Source of the DNA: Brassica napus
Taxonomy: Eukaryota; Streptophyta; Magnoliopsida; Brassicales; Brassicaceae
Assembly (NCBI RefSeq): GCF_020379485.1
Contig: NW_026014767.1
Coordinates: forward strand, 114,187-178,186
DNA: 64,000 bases
Direction: 5' to 3'
Shown here in pieces: positions 45,426-58,411 of the stretch. The position numbers and the translations under genes were made by a program. The notes under the pieces were generated by a model. The model was given only the letters and a program-made list of their open reading frames with translations, made no database searches and was not told the origin of the DNA. Position 1 is the stretch's first letter; every line of letters begins with the position of its first letter.

Positions 45426-47069
45426 CTAGATTCCATACCATGCAATTCTACTGGAATTGTAAAAGTAGTTGTCTAGAGTGTTACCATTGATCGCTTGGAA
45501 AGGCCGAGCCCCATCCACATCCTTGGATAGCTCATACACACGAGGTGTGGAGGTCTGGCCTCGTCCCTGAACTGGCCTGCTAGCCTCCCCACGTCCCTTA
45601 CTTTGGTTGCCTTGCAACTTAGGGCAGTCCCTGCGGTAGTGGCCCTTCTGGCCGCAGTGGTGACAGGTCCTGGACTCACCCAACGGACTTGGACAATCCT
45701 TGGCTGAGTGATCCATCTTACCACATCGAGTGCAGGCACCCATGGCCTTCCAGCACTCTCCACCGTGGTATCGTCCACACTTAGGGCACTCTGACCTACC
45801 ACTTGAGGTTTTACCCTCCTCGGTCGAGTCCCTCTTCCTCTTCTTGTCACCACTCTGACCCGAGGATACCACCACACTCTTCAGCTTCTGCTTACCCTCC
45901 TCGGTGAGGTTGGTCTCCAGCAAGGCCATCCTCTCAACCAACTCAGAAACCGTGGGGAACTTACAAACAGAACAGTAGGTTCGAAGTTCCACCCTTAGGC
46001 CTCGGATGAACCTTCGGACTTGAACCTTCTCATCCTCCAGTTCTCTTCCCACATACCTTCTGAGTCGGTTGAACTCTTCTTCATACTCACGAACAGTCCT
46101 CCGTCCCTGAGTCAAGTCCAGGAACTTGGACTCCAAACGATCCCACGCCTCAGCAGGAAAGTACTTATGGTTGAACTCAACCTCAAAGTCAGCAAAATGC
46201 TCAATGGTGCCATTGGTACGCTTGTCCAAAGCTAACCACCAGTTATGTGCATCTCCCTCCAGGAAGTGTACTGCTATGTCCTTCTGGTAGTCCTCAGGAC
46301 AACGCGTGGACTTAAAGTTCCGAACCAACCGGGTTCTCCACTCGTCCGCCTCCATAGGATCAACATTTCCAGCAAAGTGTTTGGTTCCCAACTTGGAGAT
46401 ATGCTCCAGCACCTTCAGGTAGTCCATACCATGCACTGGCCTGACCGGTGGGTATATCTCAATCACCTCGGCCACACGGCCAGCACCAACATCGGTCACT
46501 CCAGCAGCAACCCGAACCGGGGGATTGGCCTGTCCTACGGACGAGTTCACCAATGGTGTGAACGCCTGTGTCAAGGAGGCTATCTGAGCTCCCATGACCT
46601 GCATAGCTTCCACCAAGCCCCTTATGGTCGGTTCAATGACCTCCTGAGCACCAGTGACCCGAACATTGTTTGCATCAACATTCTGGCCACTCCCAGCACC
46701 AACGTTGGATGACCCAGTATCTTCTCCATGGACTTGCTCTTGTTGCTCGTCCACATTAGTTTCATTAACCTCAGTAGGAAGAGTTGGACCCACTGGGAGT
46801 CCGGTGGCATTATCCACCTGCTCCACCAGAGCCGGTAGCACTGTGGTTGGAATGGTTCCAGCTGGTAACACTCCGGTCGGTTCAGCACCATCCTGCCCCA
46901 CTGCTCCAGACGCCCCAGTCGCCTCCTTTCCTTTCCGAGATTTATACCTTCTTGTTCCCTTAGGAGTTACAAACACAAACAAAAGGTTAGTCCACAACTG
47001 AACACACACCTCAATCACTCCTAAGTTAATCAGTAGAAAAGATTACTTAGAACCCAACTATCTCACCAT
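45426..47069 (-). CDS. gag of element B with ATG-only first exon
   Basis: The open frame covers 47018-45426 but has no usable ATG at its head. On the minus strand the leader has ATG at 47069-47067 followed at once by donor GTGAGA. An acceptor CCTAAG ends at 46959 and exon two starts at 46958 in the right frame, so a 108-bp intron joins the ATG to GTRRYKSRKGKE. The same arrangement is present in copy A, and in C with ATG changed to ACG. The product has a variable N-terminal part, a gag domain (FLEGDAHNWW, YEEEFNRLRRYVG) and three Cys/His motifs (CPKCGRYHGGEC, CTRCGKMDHSAKDC, CHHCGQKGHYRRDC) for RNA packaging. It stops at UAG (45428-45426) in frame with pol. The splice model is inferred from conservation. 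Confidence 0.87.
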
Positions 47070-47129
47070 GAGTCCAAACGGCCAAGTGTGTGGTGAACCA
47101 ATAACCCAACAAATCCTAGAATCAAGAAT

Positions 47130-47141
47130 GCTCTGATACCA
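47130..47141 (-). other. Primer binding site of element B
   Basis: On the minus strand this is a perfect TGGTATCAGAGC, three bases from the LTR boundary at 47145. Confidence 0.93.
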
Positions 47142-47144
47142 ACT

Positions 47145-48846
47145 TGTATGACCCGATCCTGGATTCCTCAATCCAACCAGACCGCAGCCTCACCAAACAA
47201 TGCAACCAATTCCATCTTTCATATTCAAGTTCAAGTGTTAAATAATTCTAAGTCTTTTTCAGAGTTTTGAGGTTCCAACATTCACACTTAAACAATCAGG
47301 CATCAACTAATGAAAATAGATACTTCATAGATATTAACCAAGGTTCATACATCATTCATCATCCTAAATAATAGAATACATACTAGAATCGCATAAGTTC
47401 ACAAGTTGCACAATAGGCTACAATAGTCACACAATTTTCAGAATCAACCCAATCACCACACATCTTCCCATGGCCGCGGTCCTCATGGTGCTTTTCCCTT
47501 ACCACGGTCCATTTCTGGTCCTGGATCCAACACAAACAACCACACAATCACAAGGTTAGATTACAAAACAAGAATCAAATCACATTGCATGGTCGGATCC
47601 AATCTAGTCAAGAACAATCATCAAAAATGTCAAATCTGACCCCTTTAAAAAGAGATCCAAATACCAAATAAAATTCATGATAATTCATGATAATTCAGAA
47701 GAAAAATATTCCCATAAACAGATTCAGAAGAATCGGCTCAGATCATAGTGATCTCGGCCATGAACAGCCCACACAAGAACAAGGGACTTTCATGGAAATT
47801 GGATCAGGCCAAGGCCTTAGGATCAATGAATCCTTTCCTGTAACAACATAAACCATTCCAAAGCACAACATATAAGAAGAAACAGAGTAGAAGAAGTCAG
47901 AGTAAGGAGTAGCCAATCGATCCAAACCGGCCAGGCTCACACGGCCATCATCCGCGGCCTTGTCCGGTTACTCTTGGCCACACCTCTCACCTTAGGAGTT
48001 CGGTCTCCAGGGGCGACTTCCTTCTCTTTCTCCTTTGCCTTCTCCTTGTCTTTCTGTCTCAAATCCATCCTCTTGATCACACGCCCAAACACACCAGGAA
48101 CACTCAAGAACAATCTCTTGGATCAAATCGGCCGATCCAAAGTTTCTGTCTCTCTTTCTCTCTTGAATTTTCTCTGTGTTTCTCTCTGTGTGGAATGAGT
48201 AAAAACCGACCAGAATGATCAGAAATGAGAGAGAGAAGACGATTTAAACTGTCCCCAACCGCCTGGGCGAACAGTTACCAAAATCCCTTCCTTTCTTCCC
48301 AAAACCGTCCCATAACCGTCCCATAACCGCCCTTGGCGGTTTCTCCCCTTTTCTTCCTTTGGCAAATCGATCACTGAGCCTCAGCTCACACTCTGGGAGC
48401 TTGCCCGCTCCCTATCCCAAGCCTAAGACCCATTTGGTCGAACCGTCCTGCACCCGGACCATCGGCTCGCCCAGTAACCGTCCCGGACTCGCCCACACTG
48501 ATCCGAACCAGAACGCACCGTTCACTGGATGGAGCTGACCCCCAGCTGTTCCCAGCTGATTGAGCTAGCCCACCAGCTCCTGTGAGCTGAACAGATCATG
48601 GTGAACTGATTACCAGCTGAACCGAGCTGATTGAACTCAAACCAACACTCGTCCAGCTGCCTAAACACTCACCCAGCCCCTTTACCCTTATTTCCATCGT
48701 ATCCTGGTTAAGTCTCAGCTGACTGATGCCCTTAACCTTCATTCAGGGCCATGATACGCTTGTCTCAAGGTCTAATGACCTGACTGGTGCGTCTCCCCGC
48801 ACCATGGCCCGTCCGGCCGATCCTATCTAGGATCGGGGACATGACA
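47145..48846 (-). repeat. 5' LTR of element B
   Basis: A 1702-bp repeat, nearly identical to 40277-41966. It has one extra copy of a CATAACCGTCC unit near 48311-48330. Confidence 0.95.
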
Positions 48847-51800
48847 GTACATATATCAGCATGCTGGTCATTGGACTCAGCACGCTGGCCCTTCCCGTGG
48901 ACTGTTCGGGTGATTTTGGCCCACGGGGGCTGTTTGTTCAGTACACACAGGACGTCCGTGGGTGTCCGCCAGCACGCATAGGACGTCCGTGGCTGTCTGT
49001 GGCTGTCCGTCAGCACACACAGGATGTCTGTGGCTGTCCATCAGTACTAGCACGTTGGCCCTTAGACTCAGCACGCTGACCCGTCCTGTGGACTGTTCGG
49101 GTGATTTTGGCCCACATGGGCTATCTGTTAAGTACACACAGGACGTCCGTGGGTGTCCGCCAGCACACACAGGACGTCCGTGGCTGTCTGTGCAGTACTA
49201 GCACGTTGGGTTTTGGACTCAGCACGCTGACTCTTCCTGTGGACTGTTCGGGTGATTTTGGGCCACGTGGGCTGTCTGTTCAGTACACACAGGACGTCCG
49301 TGGGTGTCCGCCAGCATACACAGGACGTCCGTGGCTGTCTGTGTGTGTCCGTCTTTGTCCGTCTGCACACACAGGATGTCCGTGGCTGTCCATCAGTACA
49401 CATATCAGCACGTCGGTCCTTGGACTCAGCATGCTGGCCCTTCCCATGGATTGTTTGGGTGATTTTGGCCCACATGGGCTGTCTTTTCAGTACACATAGG
49501 ACGTCTGTGGGTGTCCGCCAGCACACACATTACGTCTGTGGCTGTCCGTGTTTGTCAGTCTGTGTCCGTCAGAACACACAGAACGTCCGTGGCTGTCCAT
49601 CAGTACACATATCAGCACGCTGGTCCTTGGACTCAGCACGCTGGCCATTCCCGTGGTCTGTTCGAGTGATTTTGGCCCACGTGGGCTGTCTGTTCAGTAC
49701 ATACAGGACGTCCGTGGCTGTCCGCCAGCACACACAGGACGTTCGTGGCTGTCCGTCAGCACACACAGGACATCCGTGGCTGTCCGTGTGTGTCCGTCAG
49801 CAAACACAGGACATAAGTGGCTGTCCATCAGTACACATATCAGCACGCTGGTCCTTGGACTCAGCAAGCTGGCCCTTCCCGTGGACGGTTTGGGTGATTT
49901 TGGCCCACGTGGGCTGTCTGTTCATTACACACAGGACATCTGTGAATGTCCGTGAGCACACATAGGACGTCCGTGTGTGTCCGTCAGCACACACAGGACG
50001 TCCGTGCGTGTCCGTCAGCACACACAGGACGTCCATGGCTGTCCGTGTGTGTCCGTCATTACACACATGACGTATGTGGGTGTCCATCAGCACACACAGG
50101 ACGTCCGTGTGTGTCCGTCAGCAGACACAGGACGTCCGTGTGTGTCTCTCAGCACACAGACGATGTCCGTGGCTGTCCGTGTGTGTCCGTCAGCACACAA
50201 AGGACGTTTGTGGCAGTCCATCAGTACACATATTTTGGGCCTTGGACTCAACATGCTGACCCTTCCTGTGGACTGTTCGGGTTATTTTGGCCCACTTGGG
50301 CTGTCTGTTCAGTACACACATGACGTCCGTGGGTGTCCGCCAACACACACAGGATGTCCGTGGCTGTCCGTCAGCACACGCAGGACGTCTGTTGCTGTCC
50401 GTGTGTGTCCGTCAGCACACACAGGACGTCAGTGGCTGTCCAACAGTACATATATCAGCATGCTGGTCATTGGACTCAGCACGCTGGCCCTTCCCGTGGA
50501 CTGTTCGGGTGATTTTGGCCCACGGGGGCTGTTTGTTCAGTACACACAGGACGTCCGTGGGTGTCCGCCAGCACGCATAGGACGTCCGTGGCTGTCTGTG
50601 GCTGTCCGTCAGCACACACAAGATGTCTGTGGCTGTCCATCAGTACTAGCACGTTGGCCCTTAGACTCAGCACGCTGACCCGTCCTGTGGACTGTTCGGG
50701 TGATTTTGGCCCACATGGGCTATCTGTTAAGTACACACAGGACGTCCGTGGGTGTCCGCCAGCACACACAGGACGTCCGTGGCTGTCTGTGCAGTACTAG
50801 CACGTTGGGTTTTGGACTCAGCACGCTGACTCTTCCTGTGGACTGTTCGGGTGATTTTGGGCCACGTGGGCTGTCTGTTCAGTACACGCAGGACGTCCGT
50901 GGGTGTCCGCCAGCATACACAGGACGTCCGTGGCTGTCCGTGTGTGTCCGTCTTTGTCCGTCTGCACACACAGGATGTCCGTGGCTGTCCATCAGTACAC
51001 ATATCAGCATGTCGGTCCTTGGACTCAGCATGCTGGCCCTTCCCATGGATTGTTTGGGTGATTTTTGCCCACATGGGCTGTCTTTTCAGTACACATAGGA
51101 CGTCTGTGGGTGTCCGCCAGCACACACATTACGTCTGTGGCTGTCCGTGTGTGTCCGTGTTTGTCAGTCTGTGTCCGTCAGAACACACAGAACGTCCGTG
51201 GCTGTCCATCAGTACACATATCAGCACGCTGGTCCCTGGACTCAGCACGCTGGCCATTCCCGTGGTCTGTTCGAGTGATTTTGGCCCACGTGGGCTGTCT
51301 GTTCAGTACATACAGGACATCCGTGGCTGTCCGCCAGCACACACAGGACGTTCGTGGCTGTCCGTCAGCACACACAGGACGTCCGTGGCTGTCCGTGTGT
51401 GTCCGCAGCAAACACAAGACATAAGTGGCTGTCCATCAGTACACATATCAGCACGCTGGTCCTTGGACTCAGCAAGCTGGCCCTTCCCGTGGACGGTTTG
51501 GGTGATTTTGGCCCACGTGGGCTGTCTGTTCATTACACACAGGACATCTGTGGGTGTCCGTGAGCACACATAGGACGTCCGTGTGTGTCCGTCAGCACAC
51601 ACAGGACGTCCGTGTGTGACCGTCAGCACACACAGGACGTTCGTGGCTGTCCGTGTGTGTCCGTCAGCACACACAGGACGTATGTGGCTGTCCATCAGTA
51701 CACATATCAGCACGCTGGTCCTTGGACTCAGCACGATGGCCCTTCCCGTGAACGGTTTGGGTGATTTTGGCCCACGTGGGCTGTCTGTTCATTACACACA

Positions 51801-52318
51801 GGACATATGTGGGTGTCCGTCAGCACACACAGGACGTTCGTGTGTGTCCGTCAGCACACACAGGACGTCCGTGCGTGTCCGTCAGCACACACAGGACGTC
51901 CGTGGCTGTCCGTGTGTGTCCGTCATTACACACATGACGTATGTGGGTGTCCATCAGCACACACAGGACGTCCGTGTGTGTCCGTCAGCAGACACAGGAC
52001 GTCCGTGTGTGTCTCTCAGCACAGAGACGATGTCCGTGGCTGTCTGTGTGTGTCCGTCAGCACACACAGGACGTTTGTGGCAGTCCATCTGTACACATAT
52101 CAGCATGTTGGGCCTTGGACTCAACATGCTGACCCTTCCTGTGGACTGTTCGGGTTATTTTGGCCCACTTGGGCTGTCTGTTCAGTACACACATGACGTC
52201 CGTGGGTGTCCGCCAACACACACAGGATGTCCGTGGCTGTCCGTTAGCACACGCAGGACGTCTGTTGCTGTCCGTGTGTGTCCGTCAGCACACACAGGAC
52301 GTCAGTGGCTGTCCAACA
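48847..52318. repeat. Two successive higher-order repeats of the satellite
   Basis: Copies 48847-50445 (1599 bp) and 50446-52318 (1873 bp) are near identical unit by unit. The second has one additional core-plus-subrepeat unit near 51600-51830. A third copy begins at 52319 and then, from about 52640, matches the sequence of block 2. Confidence 0.85.
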
Positions 52319-55300
52319 GTACATATATCAGCATGCTGGTCATTGGACTCAGCACGCTGGCCCTTCCCGTGGACTGTTCGGGTGATTTTGGCCCACGGGG
52401 GCTGTTTGTTCAGTACACACAGGACGTCCGTGGGTGTCCGCCAGCACGCATAGGACGTCCGTGGCTGTCTGTGGCTGTCCGTCAGCACACATAGGATGTC
52501 TGTGGCTGTCCATCAGTACTAGCACGTTGGCCCTTAGACTCAGCACGCTGACCCGTCCTGTGGACTGTTCGGGTGATTTTGGCCCACTTGGGCTATCTGT
52601 TAAGTACACACAGGACGTCCGTGGGTGTCCGCTAACACACACAGGACGTCCGTGGCTGTCCGTGTGTGTCCGTGTGTGTCCGTCAGCACACACAGGACGT
52701 CCGTGGCTGTCCATCAGTACACATAGCAGCACGTTGGTCCTTGGACTCAGCACGCTGCCCCTTCACGTGGACTGTTCGGGTGATTTTGGCCCACGTGGGC
52801 TGTCTGTTCAGTACACACAGGACGTCCGTGGTTGTCCGCCAGCATACACAGGACGTCCGTGGCTGTCCGTGTGTGTCTGTCTGTGTCCGTCAGCACACAC
52901 AGGACTTCCATGGCTGTCCATCAGTACACATATCAGCACGTTGGTCCTTGGACTCAGCACACTGGCCCTTCCCATGGACTGTTTGGGTGAATTTGGCCCA
53001 CATGGGCTGTCTGTTCAGTACACACAAGACGTCCGTGGGTGTCCGCCAGCACACACAGGACGTCCGTGGCTGTCCATCAGTACACATATCAGCACGCTGG
53101 CCCTTTCCATGGACTGTTTGGGTGATTTTGGCCCACGTGGGCTGTTTTTTCAGTACACACAGGACGTCCGTGGGTGTCCGCCAGCACACACAGGACGTCC
53201 GTGGCTGTCTGTGGCTGTCCGTCAGCACACACAGGACGTCTGCGGCTGTCCATCAGTACTAGCACGTTGGGTTTTGGACTCAGCACGCTGACTCTTCCTG
53301 TGGACTGTTCGGGTGATTTTGGCCCACTTGGGCTGTCTGTTCAGTACACACAGGACGTCCGTGGGTGTCTGCCAGCACACACAGGACGTCCGTGGCTGTC
53401 CGTGTGTGTCCGTGTGTGTCCGTCAGCACACACAGAAAGTCCGTGGCTGTCCATCAGTACACATATCAGCACGTTGGTCCTTGGACTCAGCACGCTGACC
53501 CTTCCCGTGGACTGTTTGGGTGATTATAGGCCACGTGGGCTGTCTGTTCAGTGCACACAGGACGTCCGTGGGTGTCCGCCAGCATACACAAGACGTCTGT
53601 AGCTGTCTGTGTGTGTCCGTCTGTGTCCGTCAGCACACACAGGACGTCCGTGGCTGTCCATCAGTACACATATCAGCACGTTGGTCCTTGGACTCAGCAT
53701 GCTGGCCCTTCCCATGGATTGTTTAGGTGATTTTGGCCCACATGGGCTGTCTGTTCAGTACACACAAGACGTCCGTGGGTGTCCGCCAGCACACATAGGA
53801 CGTCTGTGGCTGTCCATCAGTATACATATCAGCACGCTGGTCTTTGGACTCAGCACGCTGGCCCTTCCCGTGGACTGTTCGGTTGATTTTGGCCCACGTG
53901 GGCTGTCTGTTCAGTACACACAGGACGTCTGTGGGTATCCGTCAGCACACACAGGACGTCCGTGTGTCTCCGTCAGCACACACAGGACGTCCGTGTGTGT
54001 CTGTCAGCACACACAGGATGTCTGTGGCTGTCTGTGTGTGTCCATCAGCACACAAAAGACGTATGTGGCAGTCCATCAGTACACATATCAGCACGTTGGG
54101 CCTTGGACTCAGCACGCTTACCCTTCTTGTGGACTGTTCGGGCGATTTTGGCCCACTTGGGCTGTCTGTTCAGTTCACACAGGACGTCCGTGGGTGTCCG
54201 CCAGCACACACAGGACGTCCGTGGCTGTCCGTGTGTGTCTATTAGTGTCTGTGTGTGTCCGTGTGTGTCCGTCAGTACACAAAGGACGTCTGTGGCTGTC
54301 CATCAGTACACATATCAGCACGTTGGTCCATGGACTCAGAATGCTGACCCTTCTCGTGGACTGTTCGAGTGATTTTGGCCCACGTGGGCTGTCTGTTTAG
54401 TACACACAGGAAGTCCGTGGGTGTCCGCCAGCACACACAGGACGTCCGTGGCTGTCCGTGTGTTTCCATCAGCACACACAGGACGTCCGTGGCTGTCCAT
54501 CAGTACACATATCAGCACGTTGGTCCTTTGACTCAGCACGGTGACCCTTCCCGTGGACTGTTCGGTTGATTTTGGCCCACGTGGGCTGTCTGTTCAGTAC
54601 ACACAGGACGTCTGTGGGTGTCCGCCAGCATACACAGGACGTCTGTGGCTGTCCATGTGTGTCCGTCTGTTTCTGTCAGCACACACAGGACGTCCGTGGC
54701 TGTCCATCAGTACACATATCAGCACGTTGGTCCTTGGACTCAGCACGCTGGCCCTTCCCATGGACTGTTTGGGTGATTTTGGCCCACATGGGCTGTCTGT
54801 TCAGTACACACAGGACGTCCGTGGGTGTCCGCCAGCACACACATGACGTTTGTGGCTATCCGTCAGCACACACGGGACGTCCATGGGTGTTTGCCAGCAC
54901 ACACAGGACGTCCGTGGCTATCTGTCAGCACGCACAAGATGTCCGAGTGTGTCCGTGTGTGTCCGTTAGCACACACAGGACGTCTGTGGCTGTCCTTCAG
55001 TATACATATCAGCACACTGGTCCTTGGACTCAGAACGATGGCCCTTCCTGTGGACTGTTCGGGTGAGTTTGGCCCACTTGGGCAGTCTGTTCAGTACACA
55101 CAGGACGTCCGTGGGTGTCCGCCAGCACACACAGGACATCTGTGGCTGTCCATGTGTATCCGTGTGTGTCCGTCTGTGTCTGTCAGCACACACAGGACGT
55201 CCGTGGCTGTCCATCAATACACATATCAGCACGTTGGTCCTTGGACTGAACAAGCTGGCCCTTCCCGTGGACTGTTTTGGTGATTTTAGCCCACGTGGGC

Positions 55301-58300
55301 TGTCTGTTCAGTACACACAGGACGTCCGTGGGTGTCCGCCAGCACACACAGGACGTCTGTGGCTGTCCATCAGTACACATATCAGCATGCTGGTCCTTGG
55401 ACTCAGCACGCAGGCCCTTCCCGTGGACTGTTCAGGTGATTTTGGCCCACGTGGGCTGTCTGTTCAGTACACACAGGATGTCTGTGGATGTCCGTCAGCA
55501 CACACAGGACGTCCGTGTGTGTCCGTCAGCACACACAGGACGTCCGTGTGTATCTGTCAGCACACACAGGATGTCTGTGGCTGTCCATGTGTGTCTGTCA
55601 GCACACATATCAGCACGTTGGGTTTTGGACTCAGCACGCTGACTCGTCCTGTGGAATGTTCGGGTGATTTTGGCCCACTTGGGCTGTCTGTTCAGTACAC
55701 ACATGACGTCCGTGGGTGTCCGCCTGCACACACAGGATGTCCGTGGCTGTCCGTGTGTGTCTGTGTGTGTCCATCAGCACACACAGGAAGTCCGTGGCTG
55801 TCCATCAGTACACATATCAGCACGTTGGTCCTTTGACTCATCACACTGACCCTTCCCGTGGACTGTTTGGGTGATTTTGGGCCACGTGGGCTGTCTGTTC
55901 AGTACCCACAGGACGTCTGTGGGTGTCCGCCAGCATACACAAGACGTCCGTGGCTGTCCGTGTGTGTCCGTCTGTGTCCGTCAGCACACACAGGATGTAC
56001 GTGGCTGTCCATCAGTACACATATCAGCACGTTGGTCCTTGGACTCAGCATGCTGGCCCTTCCCATGGATTATTTGGGTGATTTTGGCCCACATGGGCTG
56101 TCTGTTCAGTACACACATGACGTCCGTGGGTGTCCGCCAGCACACACAGGACGTCTGTGGCTGTCTGTGGCTATCCGTCAGCACACACAGGACGTCTGTG
56201 GCTGTCCATCAGTACTAGCACGTTGGGTTTTGGACTCAGCACTCTGACTCTTCCTGTGGACTGTTCGGGTGATTTTGGAACACTTGGGCTGTCTGTTCAG
56301 TACATACAGGACGTCCGTGGGTGTCTGCCAGCATACACAGGACATCCATGGCTGTCTGTGTGTGTTCGTGTGTGTCCGTCAGCACACACAGGAAGTCCGT
56401 GGCTGTCCATAAGTACACATATCAGCACGTTGGTCCTTGCACTCAGCACGCTGACCCTTCCCGTGGACTGTTCGGGTGATTTTGGGCCACGTGGGCTGTC
56501 TGTTCAGTACACACAGGACGTCCGTGGCTGTCCGTGTGTGTCCGTCTGTGTCCGTCAACACACACAGGACGTCCGGGCTGTCCATCAGTACACATATCAG
56601 CACGTTGGTCCTTGGACTCAGCATGCTGGCCCTTCCCATGGATTGTTTGGGTGATTTTGGCCCACATGGGCTGTCTTTTCAGTACACATAGGACGTCTGT
56701 GGGTGTCCGCCAGCACACACATTACGTCTGTGGCTGTCCGTGTGTGTCCGTGTTTGTCAGTCTGTGTCCGTCAGCACACACAGAACGTCTGTGGCTGTCC
56801 ATCAGTACACATATCAGCACGCTGGTCCTTGGACTCAGCACGCTGGCCATTCCCGTGGTCTGTTCGAGTGATTTTGGCCCACGTGGGCTGTCTGTTCAGT
56901 ACACACAGGACGTCCGTGGCTGTCCGCCAGCACACACAGGACGTTTGTGGCTGTCCGTCAGCACACACAGAACATCCGTGGCTGTCCGTGTGTGTCCGTG
57001 TGAGTCCGTCAGCACACACAGGACATCAGTGGCTGTCCATCAGTACACATATCAGCACGCTGGTCCTTGAAATCAGCAAGCTGGCCCTTCCCGTGGATGG
57101 TTTGGGTGATTTTGGCCCACGTGGGCTGTCTGTTCATTACACACTGGACATCTGTGGGTGTCCGTGAGCACACACAGGACTTCCGTGTGTGTCCGTCAGC
57201 ACACACAGGACGTCCGTGTGTGTCCGTCAGCACACACAGGACGTCCGTGGCTGTCCATGTGTGTCCGTCAGCACACACAGGACGTATGTGGCTGTCCATC
57301 AGTACACATATCAGCACGCTGGTCCTTGGACTCAGCATGCTGGCCCTTCCCGTGGACGGTTTGGGTGATTTTGGCCCACGTGGGATGTCTGTTCATTTCA
57401 CACAGGACATATGTGGGTGTCCGTCAGCACACACAGGACGTTCGTGTGTGTCCGTCAGCACACACAGGACGTCCGTGTGTGTCCGTCAGCACACACAGGA
57501 CGTCCGTGGCTATCCGTCAGCATACACAAGATGTCTGAGTGTGTCCGTGTGTGTCCGTGTGTGTCCGTTAGCACACACAGGACGTCTGTGGCTGTCCTTC
57601 AGTATACATATCAGCACACTGGTCCTTGGACTCAGCACGATGGCCCTTCCCGTGGACTGTTCGGGTGATTTTGGCCCACTTGGGCTGTCTGTTCAGTACA
57701 CACAGGACGTCCGTGGGTGTGCGCCAGCACACACATGACATCTGTGTTTGTCCATGTGTATCCATGTGTGTCCGTCTGTGTCCGTCAGCACACACAGGAC
57801 GTCCGTGGCTGTCCATCAATACACATATCAGCACGTTGGTCCTTGGACTGAACAAGCTGGCCCTTCCCGTGGACTGTTTTGGTGATTTTAGCCCACGTGG
57901 GCTGTCTGTTCAGTACACACAGGACGTCCGTGGGTGTCCGCCAGCACACACAGGACGTCTGTGGCTGTCCATCAGTACACATATCAGCATGCTGGTCCTT
58001 GGACTCAGCACGCTGGCCCTTCCCGTGGACTGTTCAGGTGATTTTTGGGCTGTCTGTTCTGTACACACAGGACGTCTGTGGATGTCCGTCAGCACACACA
58101 GGACGTCCGTGTGTGTCCGTCAGCACACACAGGACGTCCATGTGTGTCTGTCAGCACACACAGGATGTCTGTGGCTGTCCATGTGTGTCCGTCAGCACAC
58201 ATAAGACGTCTGTGGCAGTCCATCAGTACACATATCAGCACGTTGGGTTTTGGACTCAGCACGCTGACTCGTCCTGTGGAATGTTCGGGTGATTTTGGCC

Positions 58301-58411
58301 CACTTGGGCTGTCTGTTCAGTACACACAGGACGTCCGTGGGTGTCCGCCAGCACACACAGGATGTCCGTGGCTGTCCGTGTGTGTCCGTGTGTGTCCGTC
58401 AGCACACACAG
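48847..58411. repeat. 31-bp/core satellite, block 3 (longest)
   Basis: About 9.6 kb of the same mosaic satellite. Within it, a higher-order period is visible: the junction GTACATATATCAGCATGCTG recurs at 48847, 50446 and 52319. Clusters of plain 31-bp subrepeats alternate with cores, for example near 49960-50150 and 51570-51660. The palindrome GCCCACGTGGGC, or one-base variants with CTTG or CATG at its centre, recurs once per core. The block ends at CAGCACACACAG before element D. Confidence 0.94.

Larger units (their letters stand above)
40277..48846 (-). mobile_element. Ty3/gypsy Tekay(Del)-type retrotransposon B, near intact and young
   Basis: This is a minus-strand element of 8570 bp with 5-bp duplication GTACA at 40272-40276 and 48847-48851. 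The LTRs (40277-41966 and 47145-48846) differ by under ten substitutions and an 11-12-bp indel, which points to a recent insertion. The primer site is a perfect initiator-tRNA-Met type, and the polypurine tract is present. Gag and pol are both uninterrupted. They lie in the same frame, parted by two UAG codons. Empty-site copies of the target occur at about 50446 and 52319. The chromodomain after integrase and the sequence of the polymerase place it in the Tekay/Del chromovirus clade. Confidence 0.96.
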
